From: Zoogloeaceae bacterium
Lineage (GTDB): Bacteria; Pseudomonadota; Gammaproteobacteria; Burkholderiales; Rhodocyclaceae
Direction: 5' to 3'
Length of the DNA: 64,000 bases
Assembly: GCA_024235635.1 (NCBI GenBank)
Contig: JACKMA010000001.1
Span: forward strand, 1,116,001 to 1,180,000
This document shows, piece after piece, positions 16,259 through 26,843 of this stretch. The translations under genes were made by a program, and so were the position numbers. How positions within the stretch are numbered: the stretch's first letter is position 1; each line of letters starts with the position of its first letter. The notes under the pieces were generated by a model, which saw nothing but the letters and a program-made list of their open reading frames with translations, was not told the origin of the DNA and made no database searches.

Positions 16259-17333
16259 CCTCGCCGAGTGCGGCCAGTTGCTCGGCCTGGTGCTCGGCGA
16301 CCAGCGCGTCGACCAGTTCATCGAGATTGCCCGCCATGATCGCATCGAGCTTGTAGAGGGTCAGATTGATGCGATGGTCGGTGACCCGACCCTGCGGGAA
16401 GTTGTAGGTGCGGATCCGCTCGGAGCGGTCGCCGCTACCGACCAGGCTCTTGCGGGTGGCCGCATCGCGGGCCTGCTGCTCGCGCGCCTGGATGTCCTTG
16501 ATGCGGGCGGCAAGCACCGACATCGCCTGGGCACGGTTGCGATGCTGCGAACGGTCGTCCTGGCATTCGACGACGATACCGGTGGGCAGATGGGTGATCC
16601 GCACGGCCGAATCCGTCTTGTTGACGTGCTGGCCGCCGGCGCCGCTGGCGCGGTAGGTGTCGATCCTCAACTCGGTGGGATTGATCACGACCTCCTCGAG
16701 TTCGTCGGCCTCGGGCATCACCGCGACGGTGCACGCCGAGGTATGGATGCGTCCCTGGGTTTCGGTCACCGGCACACGCTGTACGCGGTGGCCACCCGAT
16801 TCGAACTTGAGCCGGGCATGGGCGCCGCTGCCGCTCACCCGGGCGATCACTTCCTTGTAGCCGCCGAGCGAGGACTCGGCTGCCGACACGATCTCCAGCT
16901 GCCAGCGACGCTGCTCGGCGTAGCGGGTGTACATGCGCAACAGGTCGGCCGCGAATAGCGCCGCCTCGTCGCCGCCGGTACCGGCGCGAATCTCGAGGAA
17001 CAGATTGCGATCGTCGTCCGGATCCTTCGGCAGCAAGGCCCGCTGCAGTTCGACCTCGAGGGATTCACACAACGAAATGCCGTCGTCGAGTTCGCTCTCC
17101 GCCAGTTCGCGCAGTTCCGGATCGTCGAGCATCGCACGCGCCGTCGCGACATCCTCTTCCGCTCGCCGGAAGCGATCGAACAGACTGACGACGGGCTGCA
17201 GCTCCGCATGCTCGCGTGACTGCCGCCGGAACACGTCCAGGTCCGCAGTCGCCTCCGCCGAAGCCAGCCAGCGATCGAGTTCGGCCAGCCGCAGGCCGAG
17301 CTGCTCCAGCTTTTCACGGATACTCGTCTTCAT
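16251..17333 (-). CDS. prfA: Peptide chain release factor 1
   Basis: A 360-residue RF1 that terminates translation at UAA and UAG. The peptidyl-hydrolase motif GGQ is at 233-235. The stop-codon recognition tripeptide reads PVT at 188-190, a variant of the common PAT, inside the well-conserved block around HTSACTVAVMPE. Absence of an SPF motif excludes RF2. It lies 36 bp after hemA and overlaps prmC by 8 bp. The hemA-prfA-prmC order is very widespread in proteobacteria. Confidence 0.97.
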   Translation of the reverse strand: MKTSIREKLEQLGLRLAELDRWLASAEATADLDVFRRQSREHAELQPVVSLFDRFRRAEEDVATARAMLDDPELRELAESELDDGISLCESLEVELQRALLPKDPDDDRNLFLEIRAGTGGDEAALFAADLLRMYTRYAEQRRWQLEIVSAAESSLGGYKEVIARVSGSGAHARLKFESGGHRVQRVPVTETQGRIHTSACTVAVMPEADELEEVVINPTELRIDTYRASGAGGQHVNKTDSAVRITHLPTGIVVECQDDRSQHRNRAQAMSVLAARIKDIQAREQQARDAATRKSLVGSGDRSERIRTYNFPQGRVTDHRINLTLYKLDAIMAGNLDELVDALVAEHQAEQLAALGEDG

Positions 17334-17369
17334 TCGGGAATTTCGGCCGCCAACCGACGATCGTCGGCG

Positions 17370-18623
17370 TCAGCGTCGGCCATCGAGATTGAACAGGCGC
17401 TGGATCAGGCCGCAGGTGTCGCTGCCGCTGTCGGCGCCGGACTTGCTCAGGTATTGCGTCGGACCGTGCATCAGCTTGTTGGTCAGGCCGTGGCTCAGGG
17501 CCTCGAGCACCTTTTCCGGCGATTCTCCGCGCGCCAGCAGTCGCGCGGCGCGGTCGAGTTCGGCACGCCGTAGCTCGTCCGCGTGGGCCCGCAGGGCGCG
17601 GATCGCCGGCACCACGTCACGCGACTCGACCCAGTGCAGGAAGCCGTCCACCTGGCGCTCGATGATGCCCTCGGCCTCGACCACCGCCGCCTGGCGGGAC
17701 TCGACGCCCGACTCGACGACCTGGGCGAGATCATCGACCGTGTAGAGGAAGACGTCGTCGAGGTCGGCGACCTCGCGTTCGATGTCCCGCGGCACTGCCA
17801 GATCGACCATCACGATCGGCCGGTGCCGGCGCGCCTTGATTGCACGTTCGACCATGCCGAGGCCGACGATCGGCAACGGACTGCCGGTACAGGACACCAC
17901 CACGTCGTAGTGATGGAGCAGATCGGCCACTTCGTCGAGGCGGGCGATATCGCCGCCAAAGCGCTCGGCAAGGTCGCGGGCACGCTCGGGTGTACGGTTG
18001 ACGACGGTGATCCGCCTCGGCTTCTCGCCCGCGAAATGGGCGGCGCAGAGCTCGATCATCTCGCCGGCACCGATGAACAGGATCTGCTGCTCAGCCACCC
18101 GTTCGAAAATGCGCTCGCTGAGATGGACGGAGGCCGCCGCCATCGACACGATGTTGGCCCCGATGGCGGTGGTGGAGCGGACCTCCTTGGCCACCGCGAA
18201 GGTACGCTGGAACAGCTTGTGCAGCATCGTGCCGAGCGTGCCGGCCTTCTCCGCCTGACGGGCCGCCTCCTTGACCTGGCCAAGGATCTGCGGTTCGCCG
18301 AGCACCATCGAATCGAGCCCACTTGCCACCCGGAAGACATGGCGCACGGCCTCCTTCTGCGGGTAGGCGTACAGGTAGGGCGAGATCTCCCGCAGCTTGA
18401 CCCGGTGGAAGTCCGCCAGCCAGTCGGCCGCCGACTGGGGGTCGTTGCAGGCGTAGTAGAGTTCGGTACGGTTGCAGGTGCTGAGTATCGCCGCTTCCTT
18501 GACCGCGCGCTCCGAGGTCAGGTGCTGCAGTGCCTGCGGCAAGCCGTCGGGCTGAAACGATACGCGCTCGCGAATTTCGAGCGGTGCGGAGTGATGATTC
18601 AGTCCGAGCGCGTACACTTGCAT
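17370..18623 (-). CDS. hemA: Glutamyl-tRNA reductase
   Basis: A 417-residue enzyme that reduces glutamyl-tRNA to glutamate-1-semialdehyde, the first committed step of C5-pathway tetrapyrrole synthesis. The catalytic Cys50 lies in STCNRTE. The GLNHHSAP N-terminus, the Rossmann segment around FIGAGEM (about 188-194) and a C-terminal dimerisation helix are present. The ATG at 18623 was chosen because the family starts within a few residues of the GLNH motif; the 40-residue extension upstream is unconserved. It starts the hemA-prfA-prmC-grxD run. Use of the C5 pathway fits a beta- or gammaproteobacterium rather than most alphaproteobacteria. Confidence 0.96.
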   Translation of the reverse strand: MQVYALGLNHHSAPLEIRERVSFQPDGLPQALQHLTSERAVKEAAILSTCNRTELYYACNDPQSAADWLADFHRVKLREISPYLYAYPQKEAVRHVFRVASGLDSMVLGEPQILGQVKEAARQAEKAGTLGTMLHKLFQRTFAVAKEVRSTTAIGANIVSMAAASVHLSERIFERVAEQQILFIGAGEMIELCAAHFAGEKPRRITVVNRTPERARDLAERFGGDIARLDEVADLLHHYDVVVSCTGSPLPIVGLGMVERAIKARRHRPIVMVDLAVPRDIEREVADLDDVFLYTVDDLAQVVESGVESRQAAVVEAEGIIERQVDGFLHWVESRDVVPAIRALRAHADELRRAELDRAARLLARGESPEKVLEALSHGLTNKLMHGPTQYLSKSGADSGSDTCGLIQRLFNLDGRR

Positions 18624-18745
18624 GGGTTGATCTGGGGGCCAATTTAGCCGAGCGATTATAGCATCCGCCGACTGTGCGATCCGGCCTCGCACGCGCCGGC
18701 AGTGACGCCGCTTGGACAGGCGATCACGCCGACGCGAGTACAACG

Positions 18746-18783
18746 CAAAAGACCGGTTCGCGCCGTAGGGCGGGAACCGGTCT
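18746..18783 (-). terminator. Intrinsic terminator after tRNA-Phe
   Basis: A 10-bp perfect stem (18750-18759 with 18774-18783) is followed on the minus strand by a TTTT run. It ends 7 nt after the tRNA 3' end. Confidence 0.75.
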
Positions 18784-18789
18784 CGAAGC

Positions 18790-18865
<76 letters not shown>

Positions 18866-18937
18866 GCAAAGAGCGCGCATTATAGCCGATGATCGATCAC
18901 GGTCAACCTGGCGCACGGCCGTGCCGGCCCCCGCGCC

Positions 18938-20416
18938 TCAGCCCGGCACCGGCACCAATTCGCGGCTGGCGCCGGCGGACTGGAGGCTGCGCGGGAACAC
19001 CACCTGGGCGATCGTGCCGCGACCCGACGGATTCGGATTCAGCGTGGCGCGGGCGCGATGCAGTTCGGCGATCTCGCGGACGATCGGCAGGCCCAGGCCG
19101 GATCCGTCCTCGCCGCTTCCGAGCACCCGGTAGAAGCGCTCGAACACCCGCTCGCGGTCGGCTTCGGGGATACCGATGCCGGAATCCTCGACCTCCAGGA
19201 TCGCGAAGTCGGTCGCCTGGGTACGCACGGTCACCTGCCCGGCCACCGGCGTGTACTTGATTGCGTTGTCCACCAGGTTCTTGATCAGTTCGCGCAGCAG
19301 CACCGGATTGCCATCGATCGACAGCTCGACCTCGGTCGCCTCGATGCCGAGGTCGATCTGCTTGGCCAGCGCGCGGGGGAACAGTTCCTCGACGACGTTC
19401 TTCACCAGCGAGGAAAGATCGACGCGCTCGACCGCGTAGATCTTCTCCGAACTGGATTCCGCGCGGGCCAGCGACAACAACTGATTGATCAGGTGGCTCG
19501 CCCGTTCGGCGCTCTCGGCGATCTGCCGCAACGAACTGCGCAGCGCCTCGGGTTCGCTTTCGAGCAGCGCCAGTTCGGTCTGCATCCGCAGTCCGGTCAA
19601 CGGCGTGCGCATCTGATGCGCGGCGTCGGCGATGAAGCGCTGCTGCGCCTGCAGGTTTTCTTCGAGGCGCTCCATCATTTCATTGAATGCGATGATCAGC
19701 GGCCGAACCTCCTCGGGCACGCCGATGGTCGAGATCGGCGACAGGTCCGACGGCCGCCGCCGCCGCAGGATGCGCTGCAGGCGACTGAGCGGTGCGATGC
19801 CGCGGGTCAGGCCGAGCCACACCAGCACCACCGCCAGCGGAATGATCGCGAACTGCGGCAGCAGCACACCGGTCACGACGCGCGACGCGAGGTCGCTGCG
19901 CTTGTTGCGGGTCTCGCCGAGCTGGAGCAGGACCAGCGGACTGTCGGTGCGCGGGTAGGCCCGCAGGAAGAGGTAGGCGATGCGCACCTCCTCGCCCTGG
20001 ATCACGCCGTCGCGGAACAGCACGTCGCCGGGCACCAGGTCACGCGGCGGCAAGGCCGGCGGGATGTCCTTGTCCCCCGAGATCACCCGACCGGCGAGGT
20101 CGGTGACCTGGAAGTACATCACATCGTCCTGATCGGAGCGGAACAGGGCGCGCGCCGGCGCCGGAAAATTGACGCTGACCTCGCCGCGATCGACGCTGAT
20201 CATCTGGGCCAGCGCCCTCAGGCTGTCTGCCATGCTGCGGTCGTACGGCGTATTGGCGATGCTCGCCGCGACGTTGTGGGTGATGATGATCGAGATCGGC
20301 CACAGGAACAGCAGCGGCGCCAGCATCCAGTCGAGGATCTCGCCGAACAGCGAATTGTAGTGGGTCTCTCCCCCCTGCTTGCCCGCCTCGGCCAGACGCC
20401 GACGCTTAGGCCACAT
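18938..20416 (-). CDS. Sensor histidine kinase (TctE-like, 2CSK_N type)
   Basis: A 492-residue membrane kinase. TM1 is at about 30-48 and TM2 at about 183-204; the periplasmic part between them matches the 2CSK_N sensor type seen in TctE/QseC-like proteins. It is followed by HAMP-like sequence, HisKA with His267 in DAAHQMRTPL, and HATPase with N-box NLVDNAIKYTP and the GIGIP, GSGLGL motifs. The ATG at 20416 overlaps the response-regulator gene by 11 bp. TctE relatives sense tricarboxylates in some bacteria, but no transporter gene is adjacent here, so the ligand is open. Confidence 0.88.
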   Translation of the reverse strand: MWPKRRRLAEAGKQGGETHYNSLFGEILDWMLAPLLFLWPISIIITHNVAASIANTPYDRSMADSLRALAQMISVDRGEVSVNFPAPARALFRSDQDDVMYFQVTDLAGRVISGDKDIPPALPPRDLVPGDVLFRDGVIQGEEVRIAYLFLRAYPRTDSPLVLLQLGETRNKRSDLASRVVTGVLLPQFAIIPLAVVLVWLGLTRGIAPLSRLQRILRRRRPSDLSPISTIGVPEEVRPLIIAFNEMMERLEENLQAQQRFIADAAHQMRTPLTGLRMQTELALLESEPEALRSSLRQIAESAERASHLINQLLSLARAESSSEKIYAVERVDLSSLVKNVVEELFPRALAKQIDLGIEATEVELSIDGNPVLLRELIKNLVDNAIKYTPVAGQVTVRTQATDFAILEVEDSGIGIPEADRERVFERFYRVLGSGEDGSGLGLPIVREIAELHRARATLNPNPSGRGTIAQVVFPRSLQSAGASRELVPVPG

Positions 20417-21077
20417 CCGGCTTTTCCAGGCAGTAGCCCAGCCCGCGCACGGTGACCACGCGCACGCCGCTCGTCTCCAGCTTCTTGCGCAGTCGGTGCA
20501 CGTAGACCTCGATCGCGTTGTTGGAGACTTCCTCGCCCCAGCCACACAGGTGATCCACCAGCTGGTCCTTGCTCACCAGTCGTCCGGCCCTCAGCAGCAG
20601 CACCTCGAGCAGACCGATCTCTCGGGCCGACATCTCGACGATCTGGCCATTGATCTTGACCACCCGATCGGCCTGATCGTAGGCCAGACCGCCCAGTTCG
20701 ATGCAGCGGGGCTGGCCGGTTCCGCGTCGGGTCAGTGCGCGCACCCGGGCCTCGAGCTCGGGCAAGGCGAACGGTTTGGTGAGGTAGTCGTCGGCGCCGG
20801 CATCGAGCCCCCTCACCCGGTCCTCGACCCCGTCCTGCGCCGTCAGGATCAGCACCGGCAGTACCGATTTGCGGGCGCGCAGGCGCTTCAGCACGTCGAT
20901 GCCCGAGAGCTTCGGCAGGCCCAGATCGAGGATCAACAGGTCGAAAGGCTGGGACGCCACGGCCGCATCTGCCTCCGTTCCGGTAGCCACGTGATCGACC
21001 GCGTAGCCGTTGCGGCGCAATGCCCGCGCCAAGCCGTCGGCAATGACGGCATCGTCCTCAGCCAACAGAATCCGCAT
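20406..21077 (-). CDS. OmpR/TctD-family response regulator
   Basis: A 223-residue transcription factor. Receiver domain at 1-118 (acidic pocket EDD at 7-9, phospho-acceptor Asp51 in LILDLGLP, conserved Lys in LTKPF). The C-terminal OmpR-type winged helix (about 125-220) includes the NAIEVYVHRLRKKLE recognition-helix segment. It overlaps its kinase gene by 11 bp and is first in the pair. It is most similar in style to TctD/QseB. No obvious operator is seen in its upstream region. Confidence 0.9.
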   Translation of the reverse strand: MRILLAEDDAVIADGLARALRRNGYAVDHVATGTEADAAVASQPFDLLILDLGLPKLSGIDVLKRLRARKSVLPVLILTAQDGVEDRVRGLDAGADDYLTKPFALPELEARVRALTRRGTGQPRCIELGGLAYDQADRVVKINGQIVEMSAREIGLLEVLLLRAGRLVSKDQLVDHLCGWGEEVSNNAIEVYVHRLRKKLETSGVRVVTVRGLGYCLEKPDVA

Positions 21078-21184
21078 ATCCCGTTCCGCTGTAAGTTTGA
21101 CGTAAGCGGTGGCCTTTAAGGTCTATCCCGCTGTTCTCCTTTTACTCGGTCTTGGGGATCTGGCTGCAACTTGCTGCCGGGTCC

Positions 21185-21231
21185 CGGGGAGCGCCCAGCC
21201 CCGCAGCGGGCGACTCCCCGCCGCCTTTTTT
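21185..21231 (+). terminator. Terminator-like hairpin, plus strand, no assigned gene
   Basis: A 12-bp stem with one bulged A (21185-21196 with 21208-21220) is followed after 5 nt by six T on the plus strand. No plus-strand gene lies upstream; the nearest is the divergent regulator starting at 21077. The gap between hairpin and T-run makes it a weak terminator. Confidence 0.35.
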
Positions 21232-21293
21232 CTCCCGATTATCCCACGCAGCGCGCCCATTGGCCCGTGCGGATGTCGCTGCGCCGTAGACGG

Positions 21294-21321
21294 AAAAGGC
21301 CCCGCCTTGCGACGGGGCCTT
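21294..21321 (-). terminator. Intrinsic terminator of groES-groEL
   Basis: A 9-bp perfect stem (AAGGCCCCG at 21296-21304 with 21313-21321), followed on the minus strand by a TTTT run, 24 bp beyond the groEL stop. Confidence 0.85.
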
Positions 21322-21344
21322 GCGGACAGGCGTCCGGGCAGGGC

Positions 21345-22997
<1,653 letters not shown>

Positions 22998-23052
22998 TGT
23001 TTCTTACTCCGGAAATTCGTTCAGTCGATCAGTTGCTTGCGATGCGTCGCGC

Positions 23053-23343
23053 TTAGATGTCGAGCACGCCCATGATGTCTTCTTCGCGCATCACCAGCAG
23101 CTCTTCACCGTCGACCTTGACGGTCTGGCCGGCATACTTGCCGAACAGGACACGTTCGCCGACCTTGACACCCACCGGACGGACTTTGCCGTCCTCGAGG
23201 ATCTTGCCGTTGCCAACGGCCAGCACTTCGCCCTGATCGGGCTTCTCGCCGGCGCTGTCCGGGATCACGATGCCGCTGGCGGTCGTACGCTCGGCCTCCA
23301 GACGCTTGACGATCACACGATCATGCAAAGGACGAATCTTCAT
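23053..23343 (-). CDS. groES: Co-chaperonin GroES (10 kDa)
   Basis: A 96-residue lid of the GroEL cage. It starts with the family N-terminus KIRPLHDRVIVKR. The mobile loop lies at about 20-30 (ASGIVIPDSA) and the GxVxAVGxG strand near 40-48. ATG at 23343 follows an AGGAGA ribosome-binding site. The longer in-frame extension upstream crosses the CIRCE element and promoter, so it cannot be coding. Confidence 0.98.
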   Translation of the reverse strand: MKIRPLHDRVIVKRLEAERTTASGIVIPDSAGEKPDQGEVLAVGNGKILEDGKVRPVGVKVGERVLFGKYAGQTVKVDGEELLVMREEDIMGVLDI

Positions 23344-23426
23344 GTAGCAGTCTCCTAACAGAGGTCTTGGTTCTGGGCGCCGGCCACGCCGGCAGGCCCG
23401 ATCAACACAGGACGGGGCGACGCTTG

Positions 23427-23453
23427 TTAGCACTCTCCCCTGTCGAGTGCCAA
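23427..23453 (-). promoter_or_regulatory. CIRCE operator (HrcA binding site)
   Basis: An inverted repeat TTAGCACTC-N9-GAGTGCCAA, with one mismatch to the consensus. It lies 84 bp upstream of groES and just downstream of the sigma-32-type -10 box, the position expected for an HrcA repressor site. Confidence 0.93.
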
Positions 23454-23456
23454 TAG

Positions 23457-23482
23457 TAGGGGCGGGTCTGGCGTATTTCAAG
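23457..23482 (-). promoter_or_regulatory. Sigma-32 type heat-shock promoter of groES-groEL
   Basis: On the minus strand CTTGAAA (23476-23482) is separated by 13 bp from CCCCTA (23457-23462), close to the RpoH consensus. The CIRCE element follows directly, so the operon appears to be under both RpoH activation and HrcA repression. Confidence 0.8.
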
Positions 23483-24343
23483 TAGCTGCCATCGGGAAAA
23501 TTTTCACTTCTTGTTTTTCATGTTTATTTTCAACTACGTGAGAACATCCCCCAGACGCCGGAGGCAACCCGCCCGATCACCTGAAGACCCGCTGAACGCG
23601 GCATTGCGCCGGACCACACTGTCAGGACACGCGAGCAGGCCGAAGAGGCACGACACGTGCGGCGCCGACGATGAACACTCAGGCGGCATGGCGAGCATCG
23701 GCGACCGCGATGACCTGCGAAGGCATCACGATGGCGCGCGGCCGGGGCGACGCGACGTCCCGAGGCGCAAGCGTCCGTGCGAGACGAAGATCGAAGAGGT
23801 GGTCATCGGTGCCGGGATCACGTCGTCGGGGCGGGTCGGGCGCGCGTCGCAGGAGTCGTTGTTCGACGAGCCGCCGCACACCCCCGCGATCGTTGTCGCC
23901 GATCATTCCGCTGGCGGTCAGGGATGCGCGCCGGTGGTCGTCATTGCGACATCCCGCGACCGCTGCCCGACATGCGGTCATCCCGTACCGGGGAAGCGCC
24001 GGGTGGGGGCCGACCGGTGAGGTCGGGCGCCTGCTTCGCTCGGTGCCGGGACTCGGTAATCCGGCGTCGCCCGAACGTTGCTCATCGCCCCATGGATTGC
24101 GGCGGGAAACTTGCACAGGCGCGCAGATCGGAGGGCAGCCCACCATGCGGGCGCCGGCTGTCCTGATTGCGGTCGGCAACCGTCAGCCGTGGCCGGTGCG
24201 CAGTCCACGGGCATGGCCGGACGTGCGACGGCGACGCCATCGCGACACCACGGCCTGCCGCCGGGTGGATCGCCGGCGGGTGGCCCGGTATCGTGCACCG
24301 AGCGTCCGGAATCGACCGGACCAAAGCCAGGAGGATCCGACCG
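23483..24343. other. 860-bp region between groES promoter and yceI; mostly unassigned
   Basis: The first 50 bp are AT-rich, and the remainder has the GC content of its surroundings. I find no tRNA, inverted repeat or mobile-element remnant. One plus-strand frame (23688-24020) has plausible codon use and is listed separately with low confidence. From 24021 to 24343 I see only the yceI upstream region. Confidence 0.5.
23688..24020 (+). CDS. Doubtful small protein with a CxxC motif
   Basis: A possible 110-residue protein starting at ATG 23688. The first 40 residues are Arg/Asp-rich and look like non-coding translation. The rest is more protein-like, with GC-rich third positions and a C-terminal RCPTCGHPV, resembling half of a zinc ribbon. 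No ribosome-binding site is evident. A competing minus-strand frame covers the same DNA. I do not recognise a family. It may be a real small gene, a decayed one, or chance in GC-rich DNA. Confidence 0.25.
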   Translation: MASIGDRDDLRRHHDGARPGRRDVPRRKRPCETKIEEVVIGAGITSSGRVGRASQESLFDEPPHTPAIVVADHSAGGQGCAPVVVIATSRDRCPTCGHPVPGKRRVGADR

Positions 24344-24928
24344 ATGAGCGCAGCCAGGCCTCGAATCTGCAGCGCAGCCGGCGTTCTGTTAAGTGCGCTG
24401 GCGACCGTGGCCGCGGCCGAGCGCTTCGACATCGACGGCCGTCATACCCGCCCGGTGTTCGCCGTCAAGCACCTCGGTTTCTCGACCCAGCATGGTCGCT
24501 TCAACGATGTCCGCGGCACCATCGACTACGACGCCGAGACCGGCATTGCCTCGATCGACGTGACCATCGAGGCGGCCTCGATCGACATGGGGGCGGACGA
24601 CTGGGACGAGCACATGCGCGGCCCGGACTTCTTCGACGTGGCCGCCTACCCGACCGTGATCTTTCGCGCCAACGACGTCGTCCTCGGCATCTCCGGCGCA
24701 TCCCGGGTCGCGGGCCGGCTGGCGCTGCTCGGCGTCGTACGGCCGGTCGAACTCGAGGTCTCCGCCATTCACTGCGGCCTCGAGGTCAGCACCAAGCGGC
24801 ACAAGTGCGGCGCCGACATCACCACCACGATCCAGCGTTCCGAATGGGGCCTGAAAAAGTATGTACCGTTCGTTGCCGACGAGGTGCGATTGACGATTCC
24901 GGTCGAAGCCTACCGCGCCGAGCGCTGA
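24344..24928 (+). CDS. YceI family periplasmic protein
   Basis: A 194-residue protein with a signal peptide (residues 1-25, cleavage after VAAA) followed by the YceI lipocalin-like domain. The family start RFDIDGRHT and core phrases VKHLGFSTQHGRF, SIDVTIEAASIDMG, and a C-terminal SEWGLKKYVPF are visible. YceI proteins bind isoprenoid or other lipophilic ligands in the periplasm; the physiological role is usually unknown. The ATG at 24344 has a strong AGGAGG ribosome-binding site at 24329-24334, which fixes the start. The frame is open further upstream but lacks family sequence there. It is convergent with the membrane-protein gene, 5 bp apart. Confidence 0.92.
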   Translation: MSAARPRICSAAGVLLSALATVAAAERFDIDGRHTRPVFAVKHLGFSTQHGRFNDVRGTIDYDAETGIASIDVTIEAASIDMGADDWDEHMRGPDFFDVAAYPTVIFRANDVVLGISGASRVAGRLALLGVVRPVELEVSAIHCGLEVSTKRHKCGADITTTIQRSEWGLKKYVPFVADEVRLTIPVEAYRAER

Positions 24929-24933
24929 GGCCG

Positions 24934-25680
24934 TCAGCGCTCGGCCGCGCCCCCGGCATCGTCCGCTCGCCGCCGGCGGGCCGGCAGCAACGCCAGCGCG
25001 ATGATCAGCGGCGCCAGCGCCTCGAATCCTTCCTCCAGCGCCCAGAAGCTGCGGGCCAGCGCGAGGCCGAGCGTACCACCCCAATCTTCGGCCCAGCCCA
25101 GCATCTCCTCGCACAACTGGCTCACCACGAGGACGATGCCGCCGAGAATCAGGATGCGCATCGATTGCGGCGCAAGCTGTGCAGGACGACGCAACTCCCG
25201 CAGGCTGCCCCACACGCTCACGGCGAGGGCGACGATCGCCACCACCAGCAACAGCGCCACGCCGATCCGTTCGAGCATGGACGCACCGGTGGCACCCAAG
25301 TAATACGAAGAGCGCACCGCCTGCTTGCCGCCACCGGTGACAAGCAAGGTCAGCAGGTCGGTCTCGCGCACGGTAAACAGGCAGAAGACCGCCGCATAGG
25401 CCACCATCAATGGCGTCGGCCGGGGAGTCCGGGCGAGCGCGGAGGCCGCCGCCAGAAGCCAGCACAGGGCCGCCAGGACCTCGATGACGCCGTGCTCCTC
25501 GAGCAGTTGCCGCTGGAATTCCGCGCCGACCAGATGCGGCAGGATCGACAGTACGACGGCGGTGGCAAGACATAGCCACAGCAGAGGCCGCAAGGACTCC
25601 AGGCGACCGGCGCTCGCCGCACCGCTCGCCTTGGCCTGGGGCGGCCGTCCGCGCGGGAGGATGTCCGGGTCGCTGCCCAA
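24934..25680 (-). CDS. Predicted multi-pass membrane protein, function unknown
   Basis: A 248-residue protein with about six hydrophobic segments (roughly 31-52, 66-83, 88-108, 138-158, 174-192, 215-232), polar N- and C-terminal tails and no enzyme motif I recognise. Conserved-looking charged residues sit in or near the membrane (FTVRETDLLTL near 101-111, EEMLGWAEDWGG near 193-204). Such embedded acidic residues are typical of small uncharacterised integral membrane families. It is 14 bp downstream of the zinc metallopeptidase gene on the same strand, so the two may be cotranscribed. Confidence 0.7.
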   Translation of the reverse strand: MGSDPDILPRGRPPQAKASGAASAGRLESLRPLLWLCLATAVVLSILPHLVGAEFQRQLLEEHGVIEVLAALCWLLAAASALARTPRPTPLMVAYAAVFCLFTVRETDLLTLLVTGGGKQAVRSSYYLGATGASMLERIGVALLLVVAIVALAVSVWGSLRELRRPAQLAPQSMRILILGGIVLVVSQLCEEMLGWAEDWGGTLGLALARSFWALEEGFEALAPLIIALALLPARRRRADDAGGAAER

Positions 25681-25694
25681 GCTCGGGGGGACGC

Positions 25695-26567
25695 TCAGAG
25701 GCGCCCGCCGTCAAAGGTGTTGCACTGGCCCACTTCGCCACCGGCGAGCCCGGTGCGGAACCAGCGCACACGCTGCTCGGAGCTGCCGTGCGTGAAGCTA
25801 TCCGGCACGGCATAGCCCTGCGCCTGCCGCTGCAGCCGGTCGTCCCCGATCGCTGCGGCGGCCGCGAGGCCTTCTTCGACGTCGCCCGACTCGAGCACAT
25901 TGCGGGCACGATCGGCATGATGGGCCCAGACGCCGGCGAGGCAGTCGGCCTGCAGTTCGAGTTTTACCGAAAGCTGATTGCCTTCGCGCTCGGACACCCG
26001 CTGCCGTGCCTCCTGCACCCGCGACGAGATGCCCAGCAGATTCTGCACGTGATGGCCGATCTCGTGCGCGATGACATAGGCCTGGGCAAAATCGCCCGGC
26101 GCCCGGAAACGACTGCGCAGATCATCGTAGAACGCCAGGTCGATATAGACCTTCTGGTCGGCCGGACAGTAGAAGGGGCCCATCGCCGCCTGGCCGACGC
26201 CGCAAGCGGTGCGGGTCGCGCCGGTGAACAGCACGAGCTTGGGTTCGCGATAGGCCTGTCCGCCCGCCCGGAACAACGCATGCCAGGTTTTTTCGGTATC
26301 GGCCAGCACCATCGACACGAAACGCGCCATCTCGTCTTCGGCGGGCGGCCTGGGCGCCACTTCGGCACTCGGCCCCGGCGCCACGCTGCCAACGCCGGCC
26401 CCATTCAAGACGATCGAAGGGTCAACGCCAAAATACATCGCCACCAGTGCGATCAGGATCGTGCCGATTCCGATACCGCCGGCCCGTCGCCCCCGACTGC
26501 CTCGTCCGAAGCCCGATCCTCGCCGATCCTCGACGTTGCTGCTTTGGTCCCCGTTCTCGAATCGCAT
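25695..26567 (-). CDS. Neutral zinc metallopeptidase (YpfJ family)
   Basis: A 290-residue protein of the PF04228-type family. The N-terminal SSNVEDRRG-like segment (residues 9-16) is a family mark. One membrane anchor follows at about 33-48, then a periplasmic catalytic domain with HEIGHH at 168-173 (zinc ligands and catalytic Glu169) and ELQADCLAG at 204-212 supplying the third ligand. The ATG at 26567 is preceded by GGAGGG; the GTG at 26579 is inside the ribosome-binding region and less likely. Substrates are unknown. Confidence 0.9.
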   Translation of the reverse strand: MRFENGDQSSNVEDRRGSGFGRGSRGRRAGGIGIGTILIALVAMYFGVDPSIVLNGAGVGSVAPGPSAEVAPRPPAEDEMARFVSMVLADTEKTWHALFRAGGQAYREPKLVLFTGATRTACGVGQAAMGPFYCPADQKVYIDLAFYDDLRSRFRAPGDFAQAYVIAHEIGHHVQNLLGISSRVQEARQRVSEREGNQLSVKLELQADCLAGVWAHHADRARNVLESGDVEEGLAAAAAIGDDRLQRQAQGYAVPDSFTHGSSEQRVRWFRTGLAGGEVGQCNTFDGGRL

Positions 26568-26843
26568 CGCACCCTCCACCGCGCGTGTCGGTGTATTGTG
26601 GCACAGCCTTCGAACAGCTTCGCCGGGTCATGCCCGGCATGCAGTCCGGACTTCGGTCACGGTTCGCGAGCGGGAACTCGGCGAGCGTTTTTCGGATCTG
26701 CTACTAAAAGGATAAGTGTGCTGCGCCCAGCGGCGGCGGTCGGGTCGACCGCTGCGAGGCGACCGGCAAGCCAGAGCACCGGATCCACCGTCTTCGTTGT
26801 GGGCGGCGGTCCGTGCAACAGGGGTTCGATTCCGTCGGACTCC

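Noticed and set aside
23671..25575. A 634-codon plus-strand frame
   Set aside because: Its translation is Arg/Ser-rich without any domain, and it crosses yceI in another frame.
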